In this document: positions 27,201 through 36,155 of the stretch, one piece after another | How positions within the stretch are numbered: the first letter of the stretch is position 1 | Layout of the letters: every line of letters begins with the position of its first letter | Assembly: GCF_025567085.1 (NCBI RefSeq) | Contig: NZ_JAOQJN010000005.1 | Location: 1-64,000 of the forward strand | Length of the DNA stretch: 64,000 nt | Reading direction: 5' to 3' | Source: Bovifimicola ammoniilytica | Lineage (GTDB): Bacteria > Bacillota > Clostridia > Lachnospirales > Lachnospiraceae | Notes under the pieces: model-generated | Databases searched by the model: none | Seen by the model: the letters and a program-made list of their open reading frames with translations, nothing else | What the model was told of the DNA's origin: nothing | Made by a program: the position numbers and the translations under genes

Positions 27201-30200
27201 TATGAAGACAGAGATTATTTAAAAGAGAATAAGAATTATTGGAATGATAGTGTAAGACCTGTGTTTACAAGTAAGTACAGAGCTTTGGCAGGTGCAGCAG
27301 GTTCAAGGTACAAGTTACAGAATAATGCTTATCCATATTCCGATCCTTTAGTTACTGATGATGGAAAAGTAATGATATATCTGTCAGATATGGGAAGTAT
27401 GGATACTGATGATACAAGAGTTGCATATGCAGTTAAACATGGTAATACATATAAGATGGGTACAGATAGTGATACTCATGCAGCAATAGATGATAATGGT
27501 TATGGTGACAACCAGGCAGCGCTCGCAGGTAATGGTGACTTTGCTGTAGCAGCATGGACTAGAAGCGATAAAGAAATTAAGAAAGACGAGGGTTCTGTAT
27601 TAACATACAGTGACCAGATGGTAATGATGAATGGTACTGAAATATACGCTTCTATATATGATGGTAACACATGGCAGACTACTAAGTTAAGTGATAATAA
27701 CACACCTGATTTATCACCTGTAGTAGCAACTAATGGTAAGACAGGCAGTGAAGCAAGAGCAGTCATTGCATGGCGTGCGGTAACACCGGCATCTAGTGAA
27801 GAGAATATTACGGAATTTACAAAAGATACAATATTATACAGAGTATATGACGGAAGCACATGGAGTAAAGAAGATACTCTCTATAATGGTACCTCAGGTT
27901 CAGTAAAAGCATTAGTTGCATCTATGCTTTCAGATGGAACTGCTGCAGTTGCATATACATTAGATGAAGATGGTTCTGATGATACTATTACTGACAGAGA
28001 GATTTATTATGCAGTAATAGATAATACAAACTTCAATGTAAAACGTAATGTAAGAGCTACAACAGATTCATATTTAGATGAGAATCCTAATCTTACAAAG
28101 GTTACATTCCCGGCAGATAATAAAGAGCATTTTGTATTAGGCTGGTATACTGAACAGAGTGTTGCTAAAGATGCAGCAGATAAGATGAGTACAAGTGAAG
28201 CTGGTAATGATACGGAGGATACAAGTGAAACTGTAGCAGACATCAGATTTATGGATTTCGATGAAAATGGAATAACAGGAACACGTATGCCTGATTCCAT
28301 AAGTTCGGTAGCTGGTTCCGGCGAAGTATCTATTACTTCTGATTTCAGATTTACAAAGGGTGCTGAAAGCATCGATGATTTATCAATTATATGGGTAGAA
28401 CGAGCTGATGAAGTTAAGACAGATGATGATACTGAACTCTATACTGAAAAGGACGTATTAAAAGCTGTTAAGTTCTATACATATGGTGAGAATAAAGAGA
28501 TTGTACGTTATACAGGAAGTCTTGATATAGCAGAAATGTCAGACGGAACACTTGCAGATAATTTCGATACTTATGTGGGTGGTTCAGGAAATGTTAATGC
28601 AGTTATTCTTGGAACAACTTATGATTCAAGTAAAACTAAGACTGAAACAGGAGAATTAGTAAGTGGAGAAACTGTAAGTTATGAAGTTCCAAGCAGCATT
28701 ACTTCTATATATCTTACATCAAAGACATATGAGAATGAGATTTCAGTAGAAAATGCACTTGCCGATTATGATACTGTTAAACTTGGTGCAACTACACAGG
28801 TACAGTTCAGTGTGAAGAATAACGGAACAGATGCAGTTAATGAAGTAAAGATACAGGTTGGTGATACAGATACGACTTATACTGATATTAACTTATTGCC
28901 TGGAGAAAGTTATACATTTACAGCAGACTATCAGGTTCCGGAGGATAAAGTGGAAGATGTTAATTATAAGGTAGAAGCTGTATTCAGTAATGGAGACAGC
29001 AAAGCTTATAGCGATGTCATATATATGGATATACCTGATTTGAAGATTACTAAGGCAGAGATTGTCAAAGAGGAATCAGGAAAGCGTACCATTCAGGTTA
29101 AGTTAGCAAATACATTAGATGCTTCACTAAGAAATGGTAACCGAAAGGTTAAGATAAGTTTCTATAATGATGCAACTTATGAAGAAGAGATACCTGAGAA
29201 ATATATAAGTCCTATTATCATTTCTTCAGATGATGAATTAAAGATGATAGACGAGGGCGGATATAGCGGACAGGCTGTATTCGATGTAGCCTCTTATATA
29301 TCAGAAGCAAATGGTTCAAAACAGGAGATAAGTGATAACGGCATTAATGTGTATATAAAGGCTGAGATTATGGAAACTGACGATAAAGGCGAACTATCTG
29401 CCAGAACAGAACCTGTAAGTTCAGATAACTATTCATATGTAACTTGTGAGAACTTAAAGACACGTACAGGTAAGGACGTAAGTATCACAAGTGATTTCCG
29501 TGTTGATGATGATAAGACAACAGTTTCAGTAAATGTACAGAATAATCGTCTTACTAAGACTACAACGGGAAATCTTATGGTAACATTACTTGATGCTGAT
29601 GGTAATGTAATAGAGGTTAAACAGACTTATAATAAGAAAAATAAAAATAATGGACTTATCACATTAGATGGTGAGGAAATATTAGAAAATAAGATATTTA
29701 CATTCGATAAGGCAGGAAGTGATGTAATTGTTACATATTCAGATGTTATTAATGCAGATGATGAGGACAGTAATGCAGAACTTGCAGAATTAAATGTAAG
29801 TGGAATTGCAGGTATTACACTTGATAAGTTTGTTAAGAATGAAGACGGAGATTACTACTATATAGTTGATGCGAAAGATGTGTCTAACATATCTATAGCA
29901 GCTCAGGCAAAGAGTGCATCAGCAAAAGTTACTTTAGCAGGTAAGACAGATGATAAAGCAAATAATATACTTGCTGAAACAGTAGATATGACTCCGGGAA
30001 GTACTGAAAAGATTAAGATTACAGTTACTTCGGCAGATGGAAGTGCAACAGTTAATTATATTCTTACAATTATAAATGGAACAGATGGTTATGTGTCGAT
30101 AGACGATATGTCTAAGACATATGATGGCAATCCTGTTGAGACGACATTTACAACGAAGAATAATACAGATGGTGACAGAGTTACTATAGAGTATAAGAAA

Positions 30201-32573
30201 CAGGGTGAATCAGATGACAGCTACACTAAGACGGCACCAGCAGATGCAGGCGAATATGTAGTCAGAGTGACTGTGGAAGCTGATGATACTCATACAAAGG
30301 CTCAGAATACTGCTATGTTTATGATAAGAAATGCAGCACGTACATTACCGGAACTTACTGCTGTTGACGAAACTATATGTGATAAGGCAGATGGAAGTAT
30401 AACAGGTATTACTACTGAAATGGAATGGCGTGTGAAACCTGATTCTGAGGATGCATCTGAAGTAACTAATCCGTTCAAGGCGGTTACAGATGCAAATATG
30501 AAATTTGCAGCAGGAACATATGAAATCCGTTATATTGAGAAGAAGAATTATGACACACCACCTGCAGCGGAAGTTACAATTAAGGCAGGACGTAAATTAA
30601 ACATAACAATACCTGGTGAACAGACTGGATATAATATATCTGTCAGCGATAAAGAGGTAAGCTATAATGGAAGTGTCACTCTTACATATGCAACAGGTAT
30701 GGGATATACTGAGACACCGGACTTTGCTATAAAAGTAAATGGAGAGGCTGTTACTTCGTTAAATGTTGATACATCAACAAATAAAAAGACATATACAATT
30801 AATAACATACAAAATGATATAGACATTACCGTTGAGGGTGTAGAGGATACGACAGCACCTAAGGGTGAAATAAAGGTATCAACTAACAGATGGAAGAAAT
30901 TCGTAAATACAGTTACATTAGGAATATTCTTCAAGAAAGAGCAGACAGTTACCATAACTTCACAGGACAAAGGCAGCGGAATGGATTCAACTAAATATTA
31001 CGTTTCTAATAAAGCATTAGATTTACAATATGTTGAAGAATTAGACGATAGTGCATGGAAGACTTACAAAGAATTTAATATTAAACCAAATGGTAAATAT
31101 ATCATCTATGCTAAATTGACAGATAAAGCCGGAAATATAAATTATATTTCAACGGATGGAATGGTAATTAAAGATACCAAACCTGAGATAACTGGTTTAG
31201 AAGAAGGCAAGACATACTGTATAAAAGCAATATTTACTGTAAGTGATGAATATTTAGATACTGTGACAGATACGTTGACAGACGAAAATGGACAGGTAAT
31301 ATCAGAAGAAGTAATGACAGGTCATTTCTATGCTGATGATGTGAAAGAATATACGTTAACACCTGGACATCATAAGATAGTAGCAACAGATAAAGCCGGA
31401 AACAGCACAATCGTTAATGTAACAGTAAATGCAGAACATACATATGGAAACTGGATACATAATGACGATGATACACATACCAGATATTGTACTGCTGATT
31501 GTAGTGGCTTTGAAACAGAGAATTGTAATGGTACAGGAGCTACATACTTCAAGCGGGCAATATGTTCGGGTTGTGGAAGTGAATATGGTGACTTAATTAG
31601 TGACATAACAGCACCAACAGGTGAGATTAAAGTCGCAGACAATAAATGGGATAGTCTTCTAAATGGAATAACATTTAAAACATTCTATAAAGAGTCACAG
31701 ACAGTAACCATAACAGCTACAGATGACAGTTATAGTCATGAGGGTTACACAGATGATAAACAGGTTAAAATTCAGTATTATATATCTAACGAAGATAAGG
31801 CATTAACTTTATCAGAATTGGATAATATAGAATTTACAGACTACACAGGTGGATTTGATATTAGTTCATTTAATAAATATGTTATTTATGCTAAGTTTAC
31901 AGACCATGCAGGAAATGTTACATATATTTCAACAGATGGAATGTTAATTAAAGATATTAAACCTGAGATAACAGGTATAGAAGATGGCAAGACATATTGT
32001 GAAAAAGCAGTATTTACTGTAAGTGATGAATATTTAGATGCTGTATCAGATGTGGTGACAGATGAAGATGGAAAGATAATATCAGAAACGTTATTAACTG
32101 CCATTGACGGTGTGTATACATTAGAAGCAGGAAATCACAAGATTACTCTTGCAGATAAAGCAGGAAATACAACTGTTATCAATGTAACTGTCGACAAAGA
32201 GCATACTATAAGTGACTGGATTATTGACAAAGAAGCTACTGTGTATGAAACTGGCAAACGTCATAAAGAGTGTACAGTATGTGGAAATGTTATGGTGACA
32301 GAAGATATAGATAAACTGGAAAAACCAACGGAAGAGGTTACAGAGAAACCAACAGAAAAGGAAACTGAAAAACCAACAGAAGAGGTTACAGAGAAGTCAA
32401 CAGAAAAAGTTACGGAAAAAGAAACAGAGAAACCTACAGTTACTACTAAACATAATGATAAATCAGCTAAGACAGCGGATTACACACCAATTGATATGAT
32501 GTTATTAATTATATTAGCAAGTGCAATTGTGGTAACAGTAAGTGCTGCAAAACGTAACAAGAAAAATTCATAA
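21219..32573 (+). CDS. Giant multidomain surface protein (3784 aa)
   Basis: The protein is secreted and anchored. A signal peptide (about residues 1-28, ending NNVYA) is followed by a helical segment to about residue 170, then long beta-rich Ig-like stretches. Residues about 2017-2430 contain repeated strands such as DFAVAAWTR, RAVIAWRAV and AAVAYTLDE, suggestive of a beta-propeller. About 2510-2604 is CARDB-like (VQFSVKNNGTDAVNEVKIQV). About 2956-3038 is MBG-like (KTYDGNPVETTF). Two homologous Ig-like modules begin near 3212 and 3462 (both with APxGEIKV and YISTDGM), each followed by a small Cys module (CSGCG; CTVCGN). The C-terminus has Thr-Glu-Lys-Pro repeats (about 3703-3745), a SAKTADYTPI motif reminiscent of Lachnospiraceae sortase signals, one membrane segment and a basic tail. 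An adhesin or structural role is likely; no catalytic domain is recognised. A strong AAGGAGG precedes the ATG. Confidence 0.85.
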   Translation: MKKIYKQLLAGLLAILMVFTSIGNNVYADILLDNGSEKNKEILSELEGIALLKDVLGEDVSDEDLQKYYEILQNYGLLDSDGSEIKNWDIWLDGKKVTLDEIKALLEDENCDLSHQLLVDGQAITLGDVKTMIEIEEYITYLKETYFTEHQWTGEQQANLKSLMAQIENSGITMVADNNTMVVNKAGISHSARVSVEAKILNDLEKEFVFNLTGAGAGQVVTFDAEVVAASQKIASVKAADGTEISGETTLTLTADDNGNASTKITVTLEALTDDYAQTTAKLVYYLKLGNIKNALFTDGTNSKDYMMVKSEGNRNFSEDNYKVQWGVEDNCYYVEDGWRLQNEEAIYLSTFAVGENSFKYGIADTISVVQYDSLNNIDTIKLHYGSNIDTSKGSIRYFAQVLDKNGNIILIWDRVLSTAIPEEYHMNMWGEENALITKCKISYDQFYVDGSNRYLKFGFSGNINRHGTSSEEIGGIPGVGLKLSDEKAPGVKSIEAAGENYYPGQVVPVKVTFTEPVDASTAVVKFNGEAAEYKAAEGSGYSNVLTFPYTVKEADNSELVISSISATDTSDLKLVDYNPGGDNSTGQKVDGVELAGVVGSHSITGISAKFKKTEINISVNILNDEERTQWLAGHMEATDDGFQINTDTLAVSIDGGKTLLPLKLAGETYVGQTVTASVDVGKNYEDTIKEHLIELYVNGELVIDKYSIVNQEAFVYIYPGDVNARLHIKDGNNNHIFENGNEPVIYIQDEMPTITADFTLNSGKEYTCGDTTSVTTASADGTFADETKDFAWQATTDGIVNIDVKPDGSAEIVPLKAGRVEICIIPRNAGKYQPWVGTKYDIYVAGDDDTPVDTGRDTAVLEFKPGFNPFIKIARDSYTVEDKHDLTIFWTSNLCEKNGSENTEFNVEIRDGKDDTKPVAYSTVVTGTADNPAGSVTIPGSVFEYYYDGKGSNEYKVTVSTKNLSSGVTYLDSVDVTVTSLPAEVSLGKLDSYYITDATKSVDINWSVKNLKKILSTDISDAIFNFRITKGTEDIVNYSSLENAEDNFSNAFDMLYWTGEAEGTYKLNIDDVVADSSDPASYRTAYTVTIQAKNNTDSTWSYDSFILYVYDADALKIMVDGKSADEITMSNIDEISKMSQDEILALKRDIYLKNIISVNYGEYAWTEVADQIEWSLSDKNVASLNYQQSTLYENIDKFSYVSYRPTTELGLSGLSYGITSVTAVHKLTGMSDTLKVNIETLRDKLYLFQTYPQAETTITYVNNNGEQKTATSDSTGAAAIFEKSGIASDVYFTTVKDGITYIGTIYNKEIATGESDWTKLSRYPQNNLQLRKMANAYVYVKDSDGNPYTGDVIVRGGVYINGEYNSAAKFEFDGSNIVKQSGAEDNIVTLGKNGKLSVNMDITQWGFENNLPESSDNISYIFQISTKDNKRYPILVKIDATQNEGKYINSGEAVINFRKNVSGEHNNYIANQTISYSEESVTDVVGYTGNIGPSDSTPEAILTTEVYWWGEDTEEMKKCIPDLQLVTDDGYKISDYDKQSEISSGIYEFSNIYRTEYKVSLNADTLEGFLPKGKKTGLVLNYYKDSKDGTLTRREELSFKLYNMLGMGRVEESKNLVEQLKTMGDSTGTSASDKVQTGDKFVTVALNLISGEKYTGANGNLFNLQIAPTSDPSKFLGLIECNVGNMESPINGGDDKDFKYKPGLSEMLAITSQKRFEKYVNEAKDTFKKGMAGKVGNGDKSFEFNGYLESLIYFDVDSDMWKIQILSGGFDAGGGFGYTWNWNTMVGFVPFTASLTIGSQVEISFDALAVSYNKYDDYSDYISNFNAKNGIANDYLTELRIYLYLKFFAGVGIDYSVVAFKLGIYGQISLDMRFDWLNRPYMYSDDGYVVNTADGYTNKDNHGKMNGQRFKIDGEIGLKLVIKILFIKYSKTLFSKSFNLMDKKTGEWKEIQDNWSKNQQAKNAAISELLGTNSISPVNVGGQGYYALNLAATYEDRDYLKENKNYWNDSVRPVFTSKYRALAGAAGSRYKLQNNAYPYSDPLVTDDGKVMIYLSDMGSMDTDDTRVAYAVKHGNTYKMGTDSDTHAAIDDNGYGDNQAALAGNGDFAVAAWTRSDKEIKKDEGSVLTYSDQMVMMNGTEIYASIYDGNTWQTTKLSDNNTPDLSPVVATNGKTGSEARAVIAWRAVTPASSEENITEFTKDTILYRVYDGSTWSKEDTLYNGTSGSVKALVASMLSDGTAAVAYTLDEDGSDDTITDREIYYAVIDNTNFNVKRNVRATTDSYLDENPNLTKVTFPADNKEHFVLGWYTEQSVAKDAADKMSTSEAGNDTEDTSETVADIRFMDFDENGITGTRMPDSISSVAGSGEVSITSDFRFTKGAESIDDLSIIWVERADEVKTDDDTELYTEKDVLKAVKFYTYGENKEIVRYTGSLDIAEMSDGTLADNFDTYVGGSGNVNAVILGTTYDSSKTKTETGELVSGETVSYEVPSSITSIYLTSKTYENEISVENALADYDTVKLGATTQVQFSVKNNGTDAVNEVKIQVGDTDTTYTDINLLPGESYTFTADYQVPEDKVEDVNYKVEAVFSNGDSKAYSDVIYMDIPDLKITKAEIVKEESGKRTIQVKLANTLDASLRNGNRKVKISFYNDATYEEEIPEKYISPIIISSDDELKMIDEGGYSGQAVFDVASYISEANGSKQEISDNGINVYIKAEIMETDDKGELSARTEPVSSDNYSYVTCENLKTRTGKDVSITSDFRVDDDKTTVSVNVQNNRLTKTTTGNLMVTLLDADGNVIEVKQTYNKKNKNNGLITLDGEEILENKIFTFDKAGSDVIVTYSDVINADDEDSNAELAELNVSGIAGITLDKFVKNEDGDYYYIVDAKDVSNISIAAQAKSASAKVTLAGKTDDKANNILAETVDMTPGSTEKIKITVTSADGSATVNYILTIINGTDGYVSIDDMSKTYDGNPVETTFTTKNNTDGDRVTIEYKKQGESDDSYTKTAPADAGEYVVRVTVEADDTHTKAQNTAMFMIRNAARTLPELTAVDETICDKADGSITGITTEMEWRVKPDSEDASEVTNPFKAVTDANMKFAAGTYEIRYIEKKNYDTPPAAEVTIKAGRKLNITIPGEQTGYNISVSDKEVSYNGSVTLTYATGMGYTETPDFAIKVNGEAVTSLNVDTSTNKKTYTINNIQNDIDITVEGVEDTTAPKGEIKVSTNRWKKFVNTVTLGIFFKKEQTVTITSQDKGSGMDSTKYYVSNKALDLQYVEELDDSAWKTYKEFNIKPNGKYIIYAKLTDKAGNINYISTDGMVIKDTKPEITGLEEGKTYCIKAIFTVSDEYLDTVTDTLTDENGQVISEEVMTGHFYADDVKEYTLTPGHHKIVATDKAGNSTIVNVTVNAEHTYGNWIHNDDDTHTRYCTADCSGFETENCNGTGATYFKRAICSGCGSEYGDLISDITAPTGEIKVADNKWDSLLNGITFKTFYKESQTVTITATDDSYSHEGYTDDKQVKIQYYISNEDKALTLSELDNIEFTDYTGGFDISSFNKYVIYAKFTDHAGNVTYISTDGMLIKDIKPEITGIEDGKTYCEKAVFTVSDEYLDAVSDVVTDEDGKIISETLLTAIDGVYTLEAGNHKITLADKAGNTTVINVTVDKEHTISDWIIDKEATVYETGKRHKECTVCGNVMVTEDIDKLEKPTEEVTEKPTEKETEKPTEEVTEKSTEKVTEKETEKPTVTTKHNDKSAKTADYTPIDMMLLIILASAIVVTVSAAKRNKKNS

Positions 32574-32593
32574 TTATTTATTGTAATTATTAA

Positions 32594-32634
32594 ATTAATA
32601 GCCATATATCTTTCATGGATATATGGCTGTTAAT
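32594..32634 (+). terminator. Terminator of the giant surface-protein gene
   Basis: ATTAATAGCCATATATC (32594-32610) pairs with GATATATGGCTGTTAAT (32618-32634) over 17 bp with one G-U pair and a seven-base loop. The T-tract is poor. Confidence 0.6.
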
Positions 32635-32694
32635 GTATTAATCCCTATAAATTGCATATTATTTAATAATACACTACAATTTAAAATAAAATTC

Positions 32695-32722
32695 TTGCAA
32701 AATGGTATTGGTATGTTATAAT
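32695..32722 (+). promoter_or_regulatory. Predicted promoter of the capsule operon
   Basis: TTGCAA (32695-32700), a 16-base spacer and a consensus TATAAT (32717-32722). It lies 110 bases before cpsB and is the only clear promoter before the long co-directional capsule gene series. Confidence 0.6.
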
Positions 32723-32832
32723 CTGTAATTGTATGACTATTTGGAGGCATTTTTGCGTCTAAATGTAAAAAAATGTTAAAAATATGAAATTTAGCAGAAA
32801 GACTAGTGAAATTTAAAGAATAATATAATAAA

Positions 32833-33573
32833 ATGGAGGAAAGAAAGATTAACGGATATATAGATATTCATTGTCATATAATTCCTCACGTGGATGATGG
32901 GGCGAGAAGTTCTACACAGGCATTAAGAATGATAGATATAGCATACAGCAACGGGATTCGTGGAATGATTGCAACACCTCATTATGAAGTGGGAAAATAC
33001 GATGATAATAAAGAAGAAATTGAAAAGAATTTTGAAAAATTAAAGAATTTAGTTGCTAAGAAATATCCGGATTTTGAACTATATCTTGGCAATGAGATAT
33101 TTTACAGTTATGGTGTGGTAGATAATCTTGAAGAGGGTAGGATATTTACACTTGCAGATTCGGATTATGTGCTGGTTGAATTTTCACCAAATGACAAGTA
33201 TAAGTATATAAGCGAAAGCCTATATGAGCTGGTTAATAATGGATATACACCGGTTCTTGCACATTGTGAGAGATACGAAGAGGTTATGGCAGATATTGAA
33301 AATGTAGAACGGCTTGTTGATGCAGGTGTATACATTCAGATAAATGCACATACGATAGCAGGTAAATATGGCAGAGGTATTCGAAAAAAAGTACTTAAGA
33401 TGATTAAAAATGACTTAGTGCATTTTATTGGTACGGATACACATAGTGATGGTCATCGTTCGCCTGATTTGGAAGAATGTATAAAATATCTTATAAAGAA
33501 AACTGACGAGGAGACAGTGGAGAGACTTCTAAGTGTTAATCCGCGTAAGATCCTTGCGAAAGACTACATATAA
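32833..33573 (+). CDS. cpsB: Capsule tyrosine phosphatase, PHP family (CpsB/YwqE)
   Basis: This 246-aa protein is the manganese-dependent phosphotyrosine phosphatase that acts on the BY-kinase encoded two genes downstream. PHP metal motifs are visible: DIHCHIIPHVDDGA (about residues 11-24), IATPHYEVG, LYLGNEIFY, VLAHCERYE and FIGTDTHSDGHRSP near 200. ATG 32833 itself contains the GGAGG, so the ribosome site would lie inside the first codons; a start at the ATT (32848) would be ideally spaced but is a very rare start codon. Homologs begin close to the first His motif, so either start gives a functional enzyme. It is the first gene of the capsule operon. Confidence 0.92.
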   Translation: MEERKINGYIDIHCHIIPHVDDGARSSTQALRMIDIAYSNGIRGMIATPHYEVGKYDDNKEEIEKNFEKLKNLVAKKYPDFELYLGNEIFYSYGVVDNLEEGRIFTLADSDYVLVEFSPNDKYKYISESLYELVNNGYTPVLAHCERYEEVMADIENVERLVDAGVYIQINAHTIAGKYGRGIRKKVLKMIKNDLVHFIGTDTHSDGHRSPDLEECIKYLIKKTDEETVERLLSVNPRKILAKDYI

Positions 33574-33593
33574 TAAAGGAGAGTTCAAGACTA

Positions 33594-34322
33594 ATGGAAA
33601 CAGAAAACAGAAACGGCGAAGTGGAAATTGATCTTAGAGATATATTTGCCATATTGATTAACAAACTTGCAATTATTGTATTAGCAGCTGTGCTTGGTGC
33701 AGCAGTTGCATTTACATTTACGAAATTTTTAGTCAGCCCTGTATATCAGGCAAGAACACAGGTATATGTTACAAATAATTCTTTGACAACAACAGATCAG
33801 ATTAAGGTTACAGATTTACAGTCAAGTAATTATCTTACTAAAGACTACATGATATTAGTAAAGAGTAATCCGGTACTGGATAAGGTGATTGCAGACTTGA
33901 ATCTTAAGATGTCAACATCTGCATTAGCTGGAAAGATACATGTAAGTACACCTACGGATACGCGAATTCTTACAATTGCTGCTAATGATAAAGATCCAAT
34001 GATGGCAAAGAAGATAGCTGATGCCGTAAGAGAAGCATCTAAGGCACAGATTCAGTCAGTTATGGGTATTGAGACAGTTAATACTGTAGAAGAAGCAAAA
34101 TTACCTGAGAGTCCGATAAGCCCTAATACTAAGATGAATACATTAATTGGTTTTATGTTAGGATTTGTAATTGCGATAGCAGTTATTATTATAAGATTTA
34201 TGTTAGATGATACTATCAAGGCACAGGAAGATGTTGAGAAATATCTTGGATTAAGTGTACTTGGTTTAATTCCTGAATTAGAGACAACTGATAGCAAGAA
34301 GAAAAAGAAAAAGAAGAAATAA
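33594..34322 (+). CDS. Capsule chain-length/BY-kinase adaptor protein (Wzz/YveK family)
   Basis: The 242-aa membrane protein has the Wzz-type layout: a short cytosolic N-terminus (EIDLRDIFAILINK), membrane helix 1 (about 25-45), an extracellular domain of about 120 residues, the conserved proline-rich stretch KLPESPISPNTKMN before membrane helix 2 (about 182-202), and a cytosolic tail ending in eight lysines. In low-GC Gram-positives this protein activates the separate BY-kinase and controls polymer length and export. The next gene encodes that kinase. AAGGAG precedes the ATG. Confidence 0.93.
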   Translation: METENRNGEVEIDLRDIFAILINKLAIIVLAAVLGAAVAFTFTKFLVSPVYQARTQVYVTNNSLTTTDQIKVTDLQSSNYLTKDYMILVKSNPVLDKVIADLNLKMSTSALAGKIHVSTPTDTRILTIAANDKDPMMAKKIADAVREASKAQIQSVMGIETVNTVEEAKLPESPISPNTKMNTLIGFMLGFVIAIAVIIIRFMLDDTIKAQEDVEKYLGLSVLGLIPELETTDSKKKKKKKK

Positions 34323-34360
34323 TAAAGAATAAATAAGAAATAACAGAAACGAGGAAATGT

Positions 34361-35092
34361 ATGTTAAACATAAATATTGATAAATTAAAGAAATTAGATA
34401 ACAGTTCCAATGAAGCATATAAGAGATTAAGAACAAATGTACAGTTCTGTGGTAGTGATGTAAAAGTTATTGCACTTACAAGTACAATTCCTAATGAGGG
34501 AAAATCAAGTGTATCTTTTAATCTTGCAGCTTCAATTGCAGAGTCAGGCAAGAAGGTAATATTTATAGATGCCGACCTTAGAAAGTCAGTTTTAGTTGGA
34601 CGTTACAAGATTAACAAAGCTGTAAAAGGTTTTACACATTATTTATCAGGAGTAAATGCATTTGATGAAGTTGTATATTCTACAAATGTGGAGAATTTAC
34701 ATGTAGTATTCTCAGGTCCGGTTCCACCAAACCCAGCAGAATTACTTGGTAATAAATATTTTAAGACATTAATTAAACAGTTAAGACAGACATATGATTA
34801 TGTTATTATAGATACTCCGCCTATCGGAAGTGTTATTGATGCAGCTATCATAGCGCAGGAATGTGATGGCGTAGTTATGGTAGTAGCAGCAGGTGAGATA
34901 AGCTATAAACTTGTCCAGAAGACAAAAGCACAGTTAGAGAAAGCGGATTGTAAGATATTAGGCGTAGTTCTTAATAAAGTTCCTACTGGTAAAGGTGGAT
35001 ATTATGGCAAATACTATGGACACTATGGACACTATGGTGAATATGGTAATTATGGTAACTACGGAAACTATGGACAAAGTGCAAAGAAATAG
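34361..35092 (+). CDS. cpsD: Capsule BY-kinase with Tyr-rich tail (CpsD/YwqD)
   Basis: This is the autophosphorylating bacterial tyrosine kinase of the capsule system. Walker A is STIPNEGKSS (residues 41-50), Walker A' is VIFIDADLRKS (about 66-76) and Walker B is VIIDTPP (about 147). The N-terminal SNEAYKRLRTN motif is typical for the split Gram-positive kinases. The C-terminal tail from about residue 213 has ten Tyr in 28 residues in GYYGKYYGHYGHYGEYG-like repeats, the substrate sites for autophosphorylation. It works with the upstream adaptor and is dephosphorylated by the PHP phosphatase. GAGG precedes the ATG. Confidence 0.95.
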   Translation: MLNINIDKLKKLDNSSNEAYKRLRTNVQFCGSDVKVIALTSTIPNEGKSSVSFNLAASIAESGKKVIFIDADLRKSVLVGRYKINKAVKGFTHYLSGVNAFDEVVYSTNVENLHVVFSGPVPPNPAELLGNKYFKTLIKQLRQTYDYVIIDTPPIGSVIDAAIIAQECDGVVMVVAAGEISYKLVQKTKAQLEKADCKILGVVLNKVPTGKGGYYGKYYGHYGHYGEYGNYGNYGNYGQSAKK

Positions 35093-35125
35093 ATATTTAA
35101 TATCTGTTTTAGGACGGAGTAATGT

Positions 35126-36007
35126 ATGAACAATAAAAAGATTTTAGGAATTGTCGGATCAGTTATAGCAGTGGTAATTGGAATAGGAGCGATAAAATTC
35201 TCAACTTCTGACAGAAAAGGACCTGTTATTACATATTCGGACGAAGAGCTAACATATACGGAGGGTGAGCCCAATGATGTATTGCTTAAAGATGTAACTG
35301 CCGTAGATAATAAAGATGGCGATGTAAGTGATACATTAATGGTGGCAAATAAGATAGTAATAGGCAATGGTGAATATATGGAGGTAGTATATGCTGCGAA
35401 AGATTCGAAGAATAATATTACTATCACTAAGAATAATAAACGACGTGTAAAATATATATCAACAGGAGCAAATGCTAGTCAGAATACAGAAGCAAATGAT
35501 GAAAACCAGTCATCAGTGCAGACAGATGCAAGCAATGAGGCAAGCACAAATGAGAGTACAAGCGAGAACCAGACAACAAATACTACGGTAGAAGATAGCG
35601 GTCCGACTGGAGAAATAGATAAGGCAGCGGCAGATGCAACCGGTATACCAGTCATCAAATTAAAGACTGCTGAGACAACTATTAAGGCTGGACAAAGGTT
35701 CGATGAGATAAGCTTTGTAAGGGAAACATATGATAATTCAGGTGACGTATCAAGAAGAATAAGAATTACCGGTGATTATAACGTAAGTGTTCCTGGAGAT
35801 TATCATATTAACTATCTGGTATCAGACACAGAAGGTAATGTATCAGCACCGGCACCATTTACTTTACATGTTATACCGGCAGATACAGTAGCAGCAACAG
35901 GCAACACTGCAAATAATACTATAGTGCCTGAAAATGGCAATGTAAACAATGCGCAGCCTGGACAGAATGTACAGCAAGGGATAACAGCAGAGCAGACAGC
36001 ACAGTAA
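35126..36007 (+). CDS. Membrane-anchored protein with two DUF5011/Ig-like domains
   Basis: The 293-aa protein starts with a signal anchor (about residues 5-23) and has two extracellular beta domains: residues about 32-105 (GPVITYSDEELTYTEGEPND, AVDNKDGDVSDTL) and 170-255 (IKLKTAETTIKAGQRFDE, PGDYHINYLVSDTEGNVS). Both match the Ig-like DUF5011 pattern in which a DNxxGD motif is followed by PGxYxxxYxVxDxxGN. They are joined by a Ser/Thr/Asn/Glu-rich linker and followed by an Asn/Gln-rich tail. It lies between kinase and LCP ligase in the same operon; a scaffolding or polymer-binding role is plausible but unproven. Confidence 0.75.
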   Translation: MNNKKILGIVGSVIAVVIGIGAIKFSTSDRKGPVITYSDEELTYTEGEPNDVLLKDVTAVDNKDGDVSDTLMVANKIVIGNGEYMEVVYAAKDSKNNITITKNNKRRVKYISTGANASQNTEANDENQSSVQTDASNEASTNESTSENQTTNTTVEDSGPTGEIDKAAADATGIPVIKLKTAETTIKAGQRFDEISFVRETYDNSGDVSRRIRITGDYNVSVPGDYHINYLVSDTEGNVSAPAPFTLHVIPADTVAATGNTANNTIVPENGNVNNAQPGQNVQQGITAEQTAQ

Positions 36008-36155
36008 ATGTACTGTCTGTTTTGTGAATATAAAAATATGTTGAAATATACGAAACAACATATTAATGTGTAGAAGATAATATTTAATAGATAAACAATT
36101 AAGACTAAAATGAAGATTATATGTGACGTAAATGTCTGAGAAATGGAGGTTGACC

